A stretch of 64,000 nucleotides of DNA from Theobroma cacao (GCF_000208745.1 NC_030851.1:30352912-30416911), one strand, 5' to 3'. Positions 1-11,982 are shown, counted from the stretch's first letter. Program-made: numbers and translations. The notes: generated by a model not told the origin, from the sequence alone.

Positions 1-520
1 ACTCTTCTTATATCGGTACCATTTATAATAGGCACATCATCAATATTTACATTATCATCAACGTTTCCAATAGCATCAATATTTACATCATCAACATTTA
101 AAGCAACGTGCATATTTCCAGCTAAGCAAGTAACATTATTAACATTGACAGAATACTTACTTGATATAGAATTCATTATTTGTAGAGGAATTGCAAGTAT
201 AAGATCTAAGTACAAGTGAATCTTCTTGCAAACTTGATAAATTTCAACAACTTGAGCACATACTCATTGGTTCTCAACTTAAATAATTCCTTATACTTTA
301 GATACCGTGTGTTAATGGTTACACCCATTTTTATCCACTAGAGGAATTATCAACCAAACCTTTAATATGTCATTGGTCAACTTTATGATAGAACATCAAT
401 TGGGATCAACATTTCTTATGGTCAGGACTTCACTATTACAGTGAATCACCAATTCGTAGAAAACGTTAGCCATATTGAGATATGTTACAACAAATTACAA
501 TAAGTTATAAATCCCCAAAT
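1..520. other. Unassigned AT-rich sequence
   Basis: No coding region or recognisable element is visible. A short imperfect duplication built on CATCAATATTTACAT lies at roughly 36-110. The stretch ends where the 78-bp tandem repeats begin. Confidence 0.4.
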
Positions 521-524
521 TACA

Positions 525-937
525 ACCATAACTCAAATCTCGAACCTTTACCTTAATCCTAATATCACCAATTTTGCGCTAATGGTAAAATCATTAAATT
601 AGAATCGATTAAGGTGTCAAATCTCGAACCTTAACTCAAATACAACCAATTTCATATTAAGGGTGAAATCTTCAGATTAGAATCGCTTAGAGTTCCTAAC
701 TCTAAACCTTAGCTTAAATACAACAAATTTTGCACCAAAGGTGAAATCCTAAATTAGAATCGGTTAAGAGTCCCAACCTTAAACCCTAACCCTAAACTTC
801 AACGCAAATATCGTAATTTCGCACCAAGAATGGAGTCTTTAAATTTAAATTGATTAGGGTTCCTTAACCTTAACCTTAATACCACTAATTTCGGACTAAA
901 CTTTAAATCTTCAAATTTGAATAGTTTAGGGTTAAAG
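525..937. repeat. Degenerate tandem repeat, period about 78 bp, five units
   Basis: Five diverged units can be lined up by eye, starting near 531, 616, 694, 772 and 861. Each has the order 'aaccttaac..aaatac-aa-ccaattt', 'aagggtgaaatc', 'aaattagaatcgattaag'. Most units are 72-89 bp long. The array stops exactly where an LTR begins (TG at 938). A single related unit occurs again at about 13072-13165. The short run resembling AACCCTAACCCTAAA at about 782-796 belongs to one unit and is not a telomere array. Confidence 0.7.
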
Positions 938-1977
938 TGTCACGGGTTGGAAACTTTAACTTAGAACCTCGCGATTCTTAACTCCCATTTGTGAAGACTA
1001 AATAAGCTTAACTGTAATTGTGATGCGAAAGCATGAATTAAAGAAGAAAACATGTGAGAAATAAAATGTATTATTCTTCATGGTCCAATAGACTTATGCT
1101 GGCTATTGGTGTGTTTTTTTTTATGGTAGCAATTTGGTACCTTACAATGATTCCTAAAGGGGTTATTTATAGTGATAAATAACCTATTAAGTCTAAACTT
1201 GTAGTGCAAGTAAATAAAATATAAGAAAATAGTTTAATCTTAAACTTATTTGTAGTGCAAGTAAAGTAAATAATAAAGAGAAATAAATAAGGAACATGTC
1301 ATAATTTCTATAGAACATTAATTTGGCTGTCATTCTTCCTAGTAGCTAATGAATCACCTTTATACGAGTTGTTCTTTTGTATATGGGCTATTAATACGCG
1401 ACATCTATTTGCATTGTTCTCATGTGTGCGACCCCTATTTGCGTGAGTCCCTCAAGTGCAGTATGTGTGCGGCTCACTTGTGCATGGCTTTATGTCGTGT
1501 GGCCTGTTAATGCGTGGTCTTTTTATACATGGCTCTCTTGTGTGAGGCCTTGTAATGTGCGCTCGTGATGCATGTGGCCTATATGTGCGTGGCCCACTGG
1601 CTTGCAGGCCTATGTGCACGTGGCCTTTTGTTGCCTGACTTCTTTGTGTGCTTAACACATTTGTAGTCTCCATGTGTGGGCACACTTACCTTTTGTGTGG
1701 CACCCATGTGCATGTAGCATGTGTTCGAGCTTGGCTTGCTATCCCGTGGTGCTTTGCATGGCCATCTGTTTGCACTCTATTTGTGTGGCCTAATGTGGCT
1801 TGCGTGTAATGCATCTGGAAACTCTTAGTCGATGCTGGCTCAATGGTGACTTATGTTGAACTCGTTATATTGCCCAATGGTTGAATTGAGTCTCGTACAG
1901 TTGTGCGGGACATCCTAGTGCTGTTGGCTCGATGGTTTAATCGAGTTGGACTAGTCATGAATTTACAAACCTTGGCA
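938..1977 (-). mobile_element. LTR (3' LTR) of non-autonomous element family F, minus copy
   Basis: On the minus strand the LTR starts TGCCAAGG at 1977 and ends ..CCGTGACA at 938, giving TG...CA termini and 1040 bp. A purine-rich tract, read ATTAAAAAGGGGAGAA on the minus strand, abuts its start at 1978-1993 and fits a polypurine tract. The body (about 942-1960) is the reverse complement of the LTR at 2846-3952, including the stretch rich in GTGCG/GCACA words. Apparent ORFs in it are low-complexity shadows. Confidence 0.75.
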
Positions 1978-2768
1978 TTCTCCCCTTTTTAATCTCTGCA
2001 ACTCCTCGTTGCCTTGTGGTCTCATTCCATCTTAATTCTTTTATGAGTCCTCTGTTATCTTGCGGGTTCGTTTGAGGGAGCTCTTCGTCGGTTGTCTTAT
2101 GCACACCTCCAACTTTGGATGCGTTCGTTGGTGTGTATCTTTAACTTGCATCTCGCCTCTATATCTTTTGTGGTACGCTCGTGTAGTGTTCGAGTGCACG
2201 ATTCCCATGTGCACAGTGTCTCTGTTTGCAACACACATTGGGACCAAGGGGTGTAAGCTTGACTTGCGGACTGTCACTTCTTCGTCAAAGCTTGATTGAC
2301 CAAATTGCCTTTATTTAGTTGCGAAGCCACGGGGTGCGACGTACTAATTCTTGTTTGCCATATTTAACACAATTTCTTCAAGATCTTTAACGTACTCGGC
2401 TAGCTTTTAGTGTTGATGTTTCAATGTCATTAATTCATTTAGCCCCATGTCTTGGTGGAATAGCGTATCCACCATGTGGTGCAATTCTGTGTGAAGCTCA
2501 TCGCTACTGGATCCCAATTGCTGAATTTCGACTTTGACTCATTCGAAGTTGCCAAGCACTTTTTTGTCGATGACAATCTCTCGGTGAGATATTTGACTAT
2601 CAAGTGCAGATAAGACATCTTTGGACTTGTAACATTTTGCTGCATGTGTGTGCGTAGTTTGTGTTTGCTAAGCACATAGATTCTTGAACCAAGGTATTCA
2701 AGTATGACAAGGTTTGTTCACCAATTGATGACATATTCCTTTTTCTGTCAAGTGGCTTTAATGCCAAT
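1978..2768 (-). mobile_element. Internal region of family F minus copy (gag-like debris, primer-binding site)
   Basis: This is the interior of the element whose 3' LTR is 938-1977. Translated on the minus strand, a short acidic segment near 2310-2440 (key residues ..LEEIVL-MAN..) and an upstream segment (..NCTTWWIRY..) match the interior of the plus-strand copy at about 4290-4450, so both belong to one family. The right end carries a degenerate primer-binding site, minus-strand TGGCATTAAAGCCA (2751-2764), resembling the tRNA-iMet site TGGTATCAGAGC. About 70-80 bp of its 5' LTR seem to survive at 2769-2845. No intact gene remains. Confidence 0.6.
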
Positions 2769-2845
2769 TGTCATGCACTCGGGAACGAAAGCAGATAGTA
2801 AAGAAAGAAAAACAAAGTTGTTTAGGTAGTTTGGGGAAAACTAAT

Positions 2846-3952
2846 TGCCTAGAGACAAACAAAAGTTAGTTATAGTAATGGGCTAAGCTATTTTGGCTCG
2901 ATTGAACCATCGAGCTAGCATTATAAGGACATGCTGCATAGCTGTATAAGACTCGATTCAGCCATGGGGTGATATGGTATGTAAGTTCAACATCAGCCAC
3001 CATCGAATTAGGATTGATTGGGGGTTTTCGGATGCATTACACGTTAGCAACATTGGATTGTACAAGTAGGACGTAGACAGACAAGCCATGTACAGCAATA
3101 TAGGATAGCAAACTTGGTGCGTCATGCTTGTGCACACGCAGAATATGCACATGCTGCATGCACGTGTCGTGCACATAGGCATTGCAGAAAAAGTGAGTGC
3201 GCATATGGAGATTGCAAATGTGCTGCGCGCACAAGGATGCCTTGCACTAGAAGGTCGTGTGCACATAGCCTATAAGCCAGAGGGTCATGCGCATTCATGC
3301 CACACTTCAGAGGGTCGTGTGCATCACGAGCACACACTAGAAGGCTTCGTAGGGGAGGGTCACGCATGAGTGGGCTGCACAATAAAGGGCCATGCACAAT
3401 TGGGTTGCACATCACTAAACTGCATACATGTTGTGCTTGTGGGACTCACGTAGGGAAACATGTATGAGGGTTGCGCAGATGGACGTTGCGCACCAGCAAG
3501 CCACGTATAAGAGGACAACCTGTATGAGAGTGATCCATTAGCTACTAAAAAGAGTGACTGTCAAATTAGTGTTTTATGAAAATTAAGACACTTCCTTAGT
3601 TATGTTTCCTTATTATTTGCTTTACTTGCATTACAAGTAAGTTTAAGAGTGTTATTTTTATTTTATTTTATTTACTTTACTTGCACTACAAGTACATTTA
3701 AACTTAGTAAATTTATTATCGTTATAAATAATCTTTTTATGAATTATCGTAAGGTATCAAATTGCCACCATAAGGAAAAACATATAAATAGCAACACAAG
3801 TCTATTGGATCGTGGGAAATAATATACTTTATTTTGCACATATCTTCTTCTTTAGTTCACATTTCTGCATTACAATTATAATTAAGCTTGCTTAGTCTTT
3901 ACATACGGGAGTTAAGCGTCACACGATTCTAAGTTAAAGATTTTAGCTCGTA
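2846..3952 (+). mobile_element. 5' LTR of family F, plus copy
   Basis: This is an inverted match to 938-1977 and a direct match to 5146-5711. The best start is TGCCTAGAGAC at 2846, but the edge is uncertain by about 80 bp because debris of the neighbouring minus copy abuts it. The 3' end is fixed by the primer-binding site that follows. The central part (about 3120-3520) is dominated by imperfect repeats built on GTGCGCA/GCACA, AGGGTCGTG and similar words, so several overlapping ORFs there are artefacts. Confidence 0.7.
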
Positions 3953-5145
3953 AAAGTGGTATTGGAGCCAACACCAACTTTCAGGGAAAGTTGGCATTTG
4001 ATCAAAGTTCTCTCTTTAATGAGCTTTTGGTATACTAAAGAAAATAAGGATGACATCAACTAGTGACAAGACTACGTCAAACCTATACTCATTGATCCAG
4101 ATTTCCATAAGCGTTGTAAACAAGGAAATTGTGTGCATGGGTGTAGCGAAGTGTTACGAGTTTGAGGACGTCTTGTTTGCACTTAATGGCTGACTATCTT
4201 GTCTTGAGATAGCCATTGACGAAGAAGTGTGGACAACCTCTAGAGTGTTGAGGCCAGCATTAAGGAGCTAAGATCTAATAGTGATGAGTTTTGTATGGAA
4301 TTGCACAACGCTATGGATACGTTAATTCGCCAAGATATAGGGCTCGATGAGTTGATGACAACAATGCAACATGACAACTGACGACTTGAGGAGCACGTTA
4401 GGGATCTTGAAGAGATTGTGTTGCATATGGCAAACAGAGATCAGCAAGTCACACCATGCGACTTCAAATCAAGCAAAGGCAATTTGGTCAGTAAGGCTTT
4501 GATGAGGACGTATACATAAGCAAGTCAAGCTTGCTTTCAGAATGAAGGATCCACCCTATGGTTTATATGGGCGCAATGTAGACGTACCATAGGGAATTAG
4601 ATGACTAGGTCGGGGTTTCGAGGTATGAGACTTAAGTTTAGGTTAAGGTAGAATGATGGGGGACAGAGTTAACAAACAAGGTAGTAGTATGAGTAGATAG
4701 CTCTAGAATATATGTATAGCGGGGTAAGTCGCATAGGGGTTGGGAAAATCTAGGGTGTACAGGTTAGAGGTCAGGGTTCGATGGTGCCAACAAACTGAGC
4801 ACCAACATTTGCCCACAACTCGGATACTCAAAGGAAGGGTATGCACTAGAGACAACAATATATCTTAAAGTCAATAAAAGATTTGAAGGCAAGATGCAAG
4901 CTCGATATCCTCATCGATTGACACAATTGATGTTGGAGGTGTTCATGAGGAACAATCTCAAATGAACCCATGAAGCTGATGCTAGTAACTACATGCAAGA
5001 TGTACAACATGCTTGTGCCATTCTAGGACTAGGAGGGGCAATCGAAGCTAGATGGGGACTAGTAGAAGATTTGTGGTAGTTTCAAGATGTAGTGGAAACA
5101 TGTTACTTTTCAATTAGGGCATTGCTGAAATCATGTGGGGGAGAA
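3953..5145 (+). mobile_element. Primer-binding site and non-coding/gag-like interior of family F, plus copy
   Basis: The interior begins with TGGTATTGGAGCCA (about 3957-3970), two mismatches from the common tRNA-iMet primer site. It ends with the purine tract GTGGGGGAGAA just before the 3' LTR. The interior is only about 1.2 kb and full of stops. A gag-like or coiled-coil-like fragment (..LEEIVLHMANRD..) is recognisable near 4395-4450. No protease, RT or integrase was seen, so this is a non-autonomous (LARD/TRIM-like) element or an extreme deletion derivative. Confidence 0.65.
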
Positions 5146-5711
5146 TGTCATGGATCGTGGGTCTATGACCAGACCAGCCTCGACAACCATCGTGCTAGCA
5201 AGGAATGGGGGTTGTCAAGCACACGTGTGCATCAATGGGCCACGCATCAGAAGGTTGCACACATGTGGATCGCACACAAAGGGGTCGCGTGGATGAAAGT
5301 TGCGTACTTGAGGCCCCTATATAAGAAGACTGCCCATATGAGGGTGATCTATTAGTTATTAGGAAAAATGGTGGCTAAGTTAGTGTTCTATGGAAATTAG
5401 GACACTTTCTTTATTTATGTTCCTTGTTATTTACTTTACTTACACTACACGTAGATCTAGGTTTAGGTAATTTCTATATTTGTGGTTTGCCATATTTTTA
5501 CTAAGTTTAATGTGTTAACAATCACTATAAATAACCCCTTTAGGTTTTATTTTAAGGTAAAAAATTACCACCATAAGGGAAAAATATAATTATAGTTGGT
5601 ATAAATCTATTCAGCCATGGGGAATAATACACTTTATTTCTCACATATCTTTTTTTTTTAGTTCATGCGTTCGCATTATAATTATAATTAGGCTTGCATA
5701 CAAAACTAAAG
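5146..5711 (+). mobile_element. 3' LTR of family F, plus copy, truncated
   Basis: It starts TGTCATGGATCG directly after the purine tract. From about 5335 it parallels the 5' LTR at 3525 onward (GTGATC-ATTAG, TTACTTTACTTGCA, AATTACCACCATAA blocks). It is shorter than the 5' LTR in the GCACA-rich part. The last roughly 60 bp are missing because another LTR starts at 5712 (TGTAACACC). Confidence 0.7.
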
Positions 5712-7340
5712 TGTAACACCCTGTACTCTCGTTTTGTAGAAAATAAGATCCTATCGATAAGACGAAGGGTCGCTTGATGTAAATTTAAGTGCCATAGAGC
5801 GGGAATGGACAAAAAGAATATTTTGAATAAAATATTATTTTATGAATAAAATAATATTAAAATAGTAATACTTTATCAATTGTGAAAATTGATCCAGAAG
5901 AAGGGTAATATGACTAATTTAAGTGGGAGAGAGGAAGTAAGAAAGAATTTTGAAGGAAAAACGATATTAGTGGAGCTCGCGTGTTGTTATTAAATTAAGT
6001 TAGCGTAGGTAAGTAAATATATAAATATTATGGTGATACCGCGTTGAAGTGTAACTTTAATATTTTGATTGTATATGTGTAAAGGAATAAAGATAGAAGG
6101 AAAATTGAATTTAAAACGTGTTAGGAGGACCAAATTGTAAAAGATGAAAGTTTGGAGGGTACTACGGTAAATAAAGAAAAGTTTGAGAATTTATATGTAA
6201 ATTTTAATATTTGGAGATAAATGAGAAATTATTGGTCAAAGAAAAAGTCAAAAGATATTAAGCATGGACAAGTCGCTTATGAGAAAATTGTGGGGAGAAA
6301 AGAAGAAGATAAAGATGAGAGAAGAAGACAAGTTAAGAAATAAAATAATAAAAAAATTATATATGATAAAATAAAGGATAAGTAGGCAGCCGACCATGTT
6401 AGAAATGAAGGAATCAATAATCTATTTTAAGCTTCTCTTGAAATGTAGGAGCCGACCATGAAGAAGAAATAAAAAAGGATAAGAATGAATTTTTGAGAAA
6501 GAATAAAAAAATGAAAGGAAAAATGGTGAAAAAGGTAAAGAAAAGTGTGTGGCGGGTGGCTTGTGAAAGTGGCTTTTTGCCATGTGATTTCATCCCTTAA
6601 AACAAGTGTAAAACAAAGTCAAGGAGGCAATAACCTTGGGCAGTTCGTTCATGATGAGAAACAAAGGAGAAAGAAAAAAAATAAATAAAAAAACTAAAAA
6701 ACATGGGGAACTAGCCTATGTAAGCTCACAAATAAATAAGGAAGGCAAGCCATTTGTAAAGGTCGGCCATTGAAGAATTCGCCAAAGCTAGCAGAAAAGA
6801 GAAAAGAGAAAAAAAAAGAGAAAATGAGGGGCTGTGCCGTCGGTTTGTGAGAGAACTTAGGAGAGATTAAGCCACCGGTTTATGAGAGAGCCAAGGAAGG
6901 ATAGTGTTGTCGACGTTTAGAGTGAAGGAGGAAGGATGGAGGCTGCAACCATGGTGAGGAAGAAATCTTGTGAAGGGGAAAGAAATGGGTGCACGGTAAA
7001 ATTGAAATGAAAGAAAAAAAATTAGTAAAATAATACTATATTTGGAGGTCTATGGTTAGTTTAGTATTGTGAGAATGTTGGTGTGCAAGTTTTAGTTGGT
7101 TGAAATATATGAATTATATGTTAGATGTTTGTGAATATTTTGAATGAAAAATATGCAATTTGGTTAAGAAATTATTAAATTAAGCTGCTGCCCATACATG
7201 TGTGTGATTAAGTATATTGCGTTTAATTTGTTGCTAGAAAAGTTTGCCGCGGTGGTGTGCTGGACGAAGTAAGATGTGATTGGCAAATAGGAGTAGTTAT
7301 ATACACGTACGAAATAATAGCAAAGTAGTGTTTCGCTATT
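5712..7340 (+). mobile_element. TGTAACACC-type gypsy LTR, plus orientation
   Basis: It begins TGTAACACCCTGTACTC. Its first 1.02 kb (5712-6731) is the reverse complement of 7341-8347, the 3' LTR of the chromovirus on the right. Past 6731 the sequence continues with purine-rich leader-like DNA that has no counterpart in the inverted arm; I take this as the remainder of the same LTR. The exact 3' end is not resolved. No internal region of its own lies to the left, so it is a solo or orphan LTR. Confidence 0.6.
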
Positions 7341-8347
7341 GTGAGCTTACATGGGCGGATTTCCCATATTTTTTATTTATTTTTTTTCCTTTGTTTCTCA
7401 TCATGGGCGGATTGTCCAAGGTTCATGGCCTCCTTGACTTTGTTTTACACTTGTTTTAAAAGATAGAATCACATGGCAAAAAGCCCCTTTCACAAGCCAC
7501 CCAGTCACACACTGTTTTTCACCTTTTCACCATTTTTCCTTTCATTTCTTTGTTCTTTCTCGAAGATTTCTTTTTATCATTTTTTATTTCTTCTTCATGG
7601 TCGGCCCCTACATCCCAAGACAAGCTTAAAATAGATTCTTAACTTCCTCATTTCTCACATGGACGGCTGCCCACTCATATTTTATTTTATCATATATATA
7701 TTTTTATTATTTTATTTCTTAACTTGTTTTTTTTTCTCATCATTTTTTTCTTATTTTCTCCCCATAATTTTCTCATGGGCGGCTTGCTCATGCTTAATAT
7801 CTTTTGACTTTTTCTTCTTTGATTAATAATTTTTCATTTATCTCTAAATATTAAAATTTACATATAAATCCTCAAATTTTCTTTTATTTACTGTAATACC
7901 CTCTAAATTTTCATCTTTTACAATTTAATCCTTCCAACACGTTTTAAATTCAATTTTCCTTCTATCTTTATTTCTTTACACATATACAATCAAAATATCG
8001 AAGTTGCACTTCAACGCGATATCATCATAATATTTAAATATTTATTTACTCGCACTGTCTTAATTTAATAACAACGTGCGAGTCCCATTAATATCGTTTT
8101 TCTTTCAAAATTTTTTCTTACTTCTTTTTCCTCACTTAAATTAGTCATATTACCCTTCTTTCGGATCAATTTTCGTAATTGATAAAATATTAATATTTTA
8201 ATATTATTTTATTTATAAAATAATATTTTATTTTAAAATATTTTTTTCATCCGTTATTGCTTTATGGCATTTAAATTTACATCAAGCGACCTTTCATCTT
8301 ATCGATAGGGTCTTATTGTCTACTAAACGAGGGTACGAGGTGTTACA
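7341..8347 (-). mobile_element. 3' LTR of chromovirus G1, minus orientation, truncated
   Basis: On the minus strand, polypurine-like AAATGAGGGAGAC (about 8348-8362) is followed by TGTAACACCTCGTACCC, the usual start of plant chromovirus LTRs. It matches the plus-oriented LTR at 5712-6731 in reverse complement, down to a shared GTAAGCTCACAA, where homology stops. Confidence 0.75.
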
Positions 8348-8409
8348 GTCTCCCTCATTTAAAACAAATTTGTTTTCGAATTTAAATAAAGTGGGTTGGT
8401 AAGGCATAC

Positions 8410-9610
8410 CTTATTCTTGAAAAAGGTGGGGGTACTATTTCCTCGTCTTTTCTTCGAGTTCTCAGGTTGCTTCCTCCACTGACCGATTTTACCACAAGAC
8501 CTTTATTGAGGCAATTTCCTTATAGCGCAGTTGCTTCACTTGACGGTCTAATATTGCCAATGGTTGTTCCTCGAAAGTTAATTTTTCATCCAATGGAACC
8601 AAATCATAATGTATAACATGTGTCGGGTCCCTAATGTACTTTTTTAACATAGACACATGAAATGTAGGATTCACTCGAGCTAGTTCCATCGGTAAGGCTA
8701 GCCGATATGCTATTGACCCAATTCGTTCCAAAAATCTTGAAAGGTCCAATATATCTCGGACTCAACTTTCCTTTCTTTTTGAATCTTTTACTTCGTTTTA
8801 GTGGAGATACCTTCAGGAGCACAAAATCTCCCACTTGAAACTCTAATGGATGACGCCTATTATCTGCATAAGACTTTTGTCTACTCTAAGCTATCTTTAG
8901 ACGTTCCCTTACTAAACTCACCACCTTAGTTGCTTGTTGCACCAAATCGGGACCTAACAATTTCCTTTCTCCCACTTCAAACCATCCAATGGGCGATCTG
9001 CACTTCCGTCCATACAATGCTTCAAAATGAGCCATTCCGATACTAGCTTGGTAGTTATTATTATATGCGAATTCCGCTAAAGGTATTTGTTGATTCCACG
9101 TGGTTCCCAAATCCAACACGATTGACCTTAGCATGTCTTCAAGCGTTTGTATCACACGCTCCGACTGACCATCCGTTTGAGGATGATATGTAGTATTTAA
9201 GTCTAAACGTGTGCCTAAAGCTCCATGTAAACTTCTCTAAAACTTATTTGTAAACTGTGGTCCTCGATCAGACACTATGGTCATAGGAACTCCATGCAAT
9301 CGTACAATACAATCAATATAAATCTTGACATACTTAAATGACCCATAGCTAGTTTTTATCGGAATGAAATGAGCCGATTTGATCAATCGATCCACTATTA
9401 CCCATATCGAATCATATCCTCCACTGACATGGGGTAATCCTGTCACAAAATTCAGAGCCACGTGTTCCCATTTCCATTCGGGAATTGGCAAGGGTTGTAC
9501 CAACCTAGGGGTTTCCCATGTTCAACTTTAACTTGTTGACAAGTTAAGCACTTGGCTACATATTTAGCTACATTCTTCTTCATCCCTGGCCACTAGTAAA
9601 CTATTTTTAA
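8410..9610 (-). pseudogene. Chromovirus G1 integrase with C-terminal chromodomain, broken
   Basis: This is the integrase of a Ty3/gypsy element, which would insert element cDNA into chromosomes. Conserved pieces run in order on the minus strand: a zinc-binding-region end (..KCLTCQQVKVEHGKP.., about 9520-9590); core pieces (..IVDRLIKSAHFIP.. and ..IVSDRGPQF.., 9237-9503); the middle part (..EFAYNNNYQASIGMAHFEALYGRKCRSP.. segment, 8886-9155); the C-terminal part (8631-8834); and a chromodomain-like tail (..ILDRQVK..SIKVLW.., then NRSVEEAT near 8460). Stops and frame changes separate the pieces, so it is dead. The chromodomain-like end points to the Tekay/Del-like chromovirus group. Confidence 0.85.
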
Positions 9611-9808
9611 ATCATGATACATTTTAGTGGCTCTTGGATGTACGGTATAGGCGATAAAGTAAGCCTCTTCCAAAATTTTTTCTCTCAAGTTATCTCGACT
9701 TGGCACATACGTTTTGGATCCATACTTCAACAATCCCTCGTTTCCATACACAAATTCCTGATCTCGCTATCTGGATCCCAAAATTTTCATCACAAATTCA
9801 TCTTGTTC

Positions 9809-10315
9809 TTAAGCATTACGAATTCGGTCCAAGATCATTGGTTGTACTCGAAAATGGGCAATAAGGGCACTAGGCCCATCAATAACAATTTTGACCCCCA
9901 TACTGCCTAGGCTCTGCCATCCACGTACTATACTTCTTCGTTCAGTAGACAAATGTGCCAAATTGCCCATAGACGTCCAACTTAAAGCATCAGCCACCAC
10001 GTTTACCTTACCAGAGTGATATTGGATGGTACAATCGTAATCTTTAAGCAATTCCATCCATCGACGTTGCCTCAAATTGAGATCACGCTGTTGAAATATA
10101 TATTTCAAACTTTTGTGATCAGTATATATTTCAAAGCTTTCTCCGTACAGATAATGATGCAAAATCTTCAATGCAAACATTATCGTCGCCATTTCCAAGT
10201 CATGAGTAAGATAATTTTGCTCATGCCTCTTGAGTTGCCTTAAGGCATACGCGATCACCTTACCATTTTGCATCAACACACATCCTAATCCAACCCTCGA
10301 TGCATCGCAATACAC
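9809..10315 (-). pseudogene. Chromovirus G1 RNase H domain
   Basis: It encodes a recognisable Ty3/gypsy RNase H of 168 codons. It opens [16 protein letters not shown], continues with the ..[20 protein letters not shown].. segment and ..[12 protein letters not shown].., and ends ..[11 protein letters not shown]... Acidic residues expected for metal binding (D in YCDAS, E in HDLE, D in YTDHKS, D in ADALS) are present. It lies between RT and integrase as expected. It is the best-preserved block of the element, but it is cut off from RT by frame breaks. Confidence 0.88.
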
Positions 10316-10429
10316 AACATAAGCTCCTGTACCATTTGGTAAACTTAAGACAGGTGCAAAAATCAGGCATTCTTTCAGTCTTAAGAAGCTGTCTTCACAC
10401 TCGTTAGTCCATTCAAACTTAGCTCCTTT

Positions 10430-11377
10430 TCAAGTCAACTTGGTCAATGGTGTCGCGATTTTCGAGAAATCTTGCACAAATCGACGATAATATTCGACCA
10501 GTCCAAGAAAACTCCGAACCTCAGTAACCATACTTGGGCTTAACCAAGTTTGGATCGATGAGACCTTTTGCGGATCCACGCTAATTTTTTCTTTTGATAT
10601 TACATGCTCGAGAAAGCTAACACTCTCCAACCAAAAAGCGCACTTGGAGAACTTCACATACAATTCATGTTCTAGAAGTCTTTGTAACACCATTCTTAGG
10701 TGCTGTGCATGCTTTTCGAGACTTCGAGAATACACCAGGATATCATCAATAAATATCACCACAAATCTATCCAAATAGGGTTGGAATACTCTATTCAATA
10801 AATCCATGAAAGTGGCGGGAGCATTAGTTAAACTAAAAGACATCACCAAAAATTCATAATGTCCATACCTCGAACGGAATGCGATCTTTGGTATATCCTC
10901 TTATCGGACTCTTAATTGATGGTACCTCGAGCGTAGATCAATTTTCGAGAAACATTGCGCTCTTTGTAGTTGATCGAATAAATCATCGATCCTAGGAAGT
11001 GGGTATTTATTCTTAATAGTCACTCTATTCAACTTTCGATAATCTACATATAACCTCAAACTTTCATCTTTTTTCTTTACAAATAGTACTGGAGCTCCCC
11101 AAGGTGAAGTACTTGGGCGAATAAATCCCTTTTTCCTTAACTCTTGTAATTGCTCTCGCAGTACTCGCATTTTTGCTGGTGCCATTCGATAGGGAACTTC
11201 ATATATTGATTTCGTGCCAGGAATCAAATTAATGCAAAACTCAACTTCTCTTTCTGGGGGTAACCTTGGCAATTTATCCTGGAACACATTTTCAAATTCG
11301 TTAACTATTGGCACCATTTTAATATTTGGGACTTCTTCGTCCATTAGCACATCTTCCTTGGCCACTACACATGCCAA
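10430..11377 (-). pseudogene. Chromovirus G1 reverse transcriptase, frameshifted
   Basis: Two reading-frame pieces on the minus strand make up a Ty3/gypsy reverse transcriptase. The first (10901-11377) has the N-terminal part with ..PPEREVEF.., ..PYRMAPAKM.., ..[12 protein letters not shown].. and ..[18 protein letters not shown]... The second (10430-10849) has ..[12 protein letters not shown].., the catalytic ..FIDDILVYS.. box and ..[13 protein letters not shown]... A frameshift near 10850-10900 splits palm and fingers, so no active enzyme is made. Confidence 0.9.
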
Positions 11378-11464
11378 GTAATTCTATCCCGTTTCCACCC
11401 TAGCGACTCCTGCCAATATTCCTTTGTTGCACGGACTTCTATATCCATAAATAATGAAGGGGAC

Positions 11465-11982
11465 TTATCCGGGAAACTTAAATTCTACATACTTATAGTG
11501 ACAATCAACATTGGCATAACAATCATACAACCAATTCATTCCAAATATTGCATTATAGCCCAATGTCACCAACAACACCAAATCCACTGATGTCTCATGA
11601 TGGTTAATTTTAACTACGTAAAACTTATATACAAACTCCGTTGTATAAATTTCTTCTAAAGGTGTGGCCACTACCAACGGGTCTACCATGATTTCGCAAG
11701 GTCTATTCAACTTTGACACGAAATTAGGGGAAACAAAATAATGGTAGCCCTAGGATCAAATAAAACTAATGCTTCAGAATCACAAATTAAAAGAGTACCT
11801 GTCGCCACATCATTAGAAGCAGGCATATCTTGCGGACCCAGGGCAAATACTCTCGCTTGTCCTCCTCCAGAAGTACCCTGTGGCACTAACTCAGTAGGTT
11901 GAGATCGGGTGGTGGAAGCTAATCCTTTACTTTTGTTGGGTCTACTTCTCGTAGCAGGAGGTGAAACAGCAGATGCTATCAC
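11465..11982 (-). pseudogene. Chromovirus G1 protease region, mutated
   Basis: The aspartic protease active-site segment reads ..VLFDPRAT.. (in 11707-11982). Gypsy proteases usually have DxGATHSF here, so the Gly is changed to Arg. The downstream ..VDLVLLVTLGYNAIFGMNWL.. segment (11465-11719) corresponds to the family's ..FDVILGMDWL.., with the first Asp lost. The two parts are in different frames. It sits between gag and RT, as in the family. Confidence 0.75.

Noticed and set aside
782..800. Telomere-like AACCCTAACCCTAAA
   Set aside because: It is a single short match inside one unit of the 78-bp repeat; neighbouring units do not keep the telomere heptamer.
1452..1685. Open reading frames in the GCACA-rich LTR parts (also around 2041-2299, 2958-3415 and 5092-5355)
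   Set aside because: They overlap each other on both strands, are made of short-word repeats and lie inside LTRs; no protein family is recognisable.
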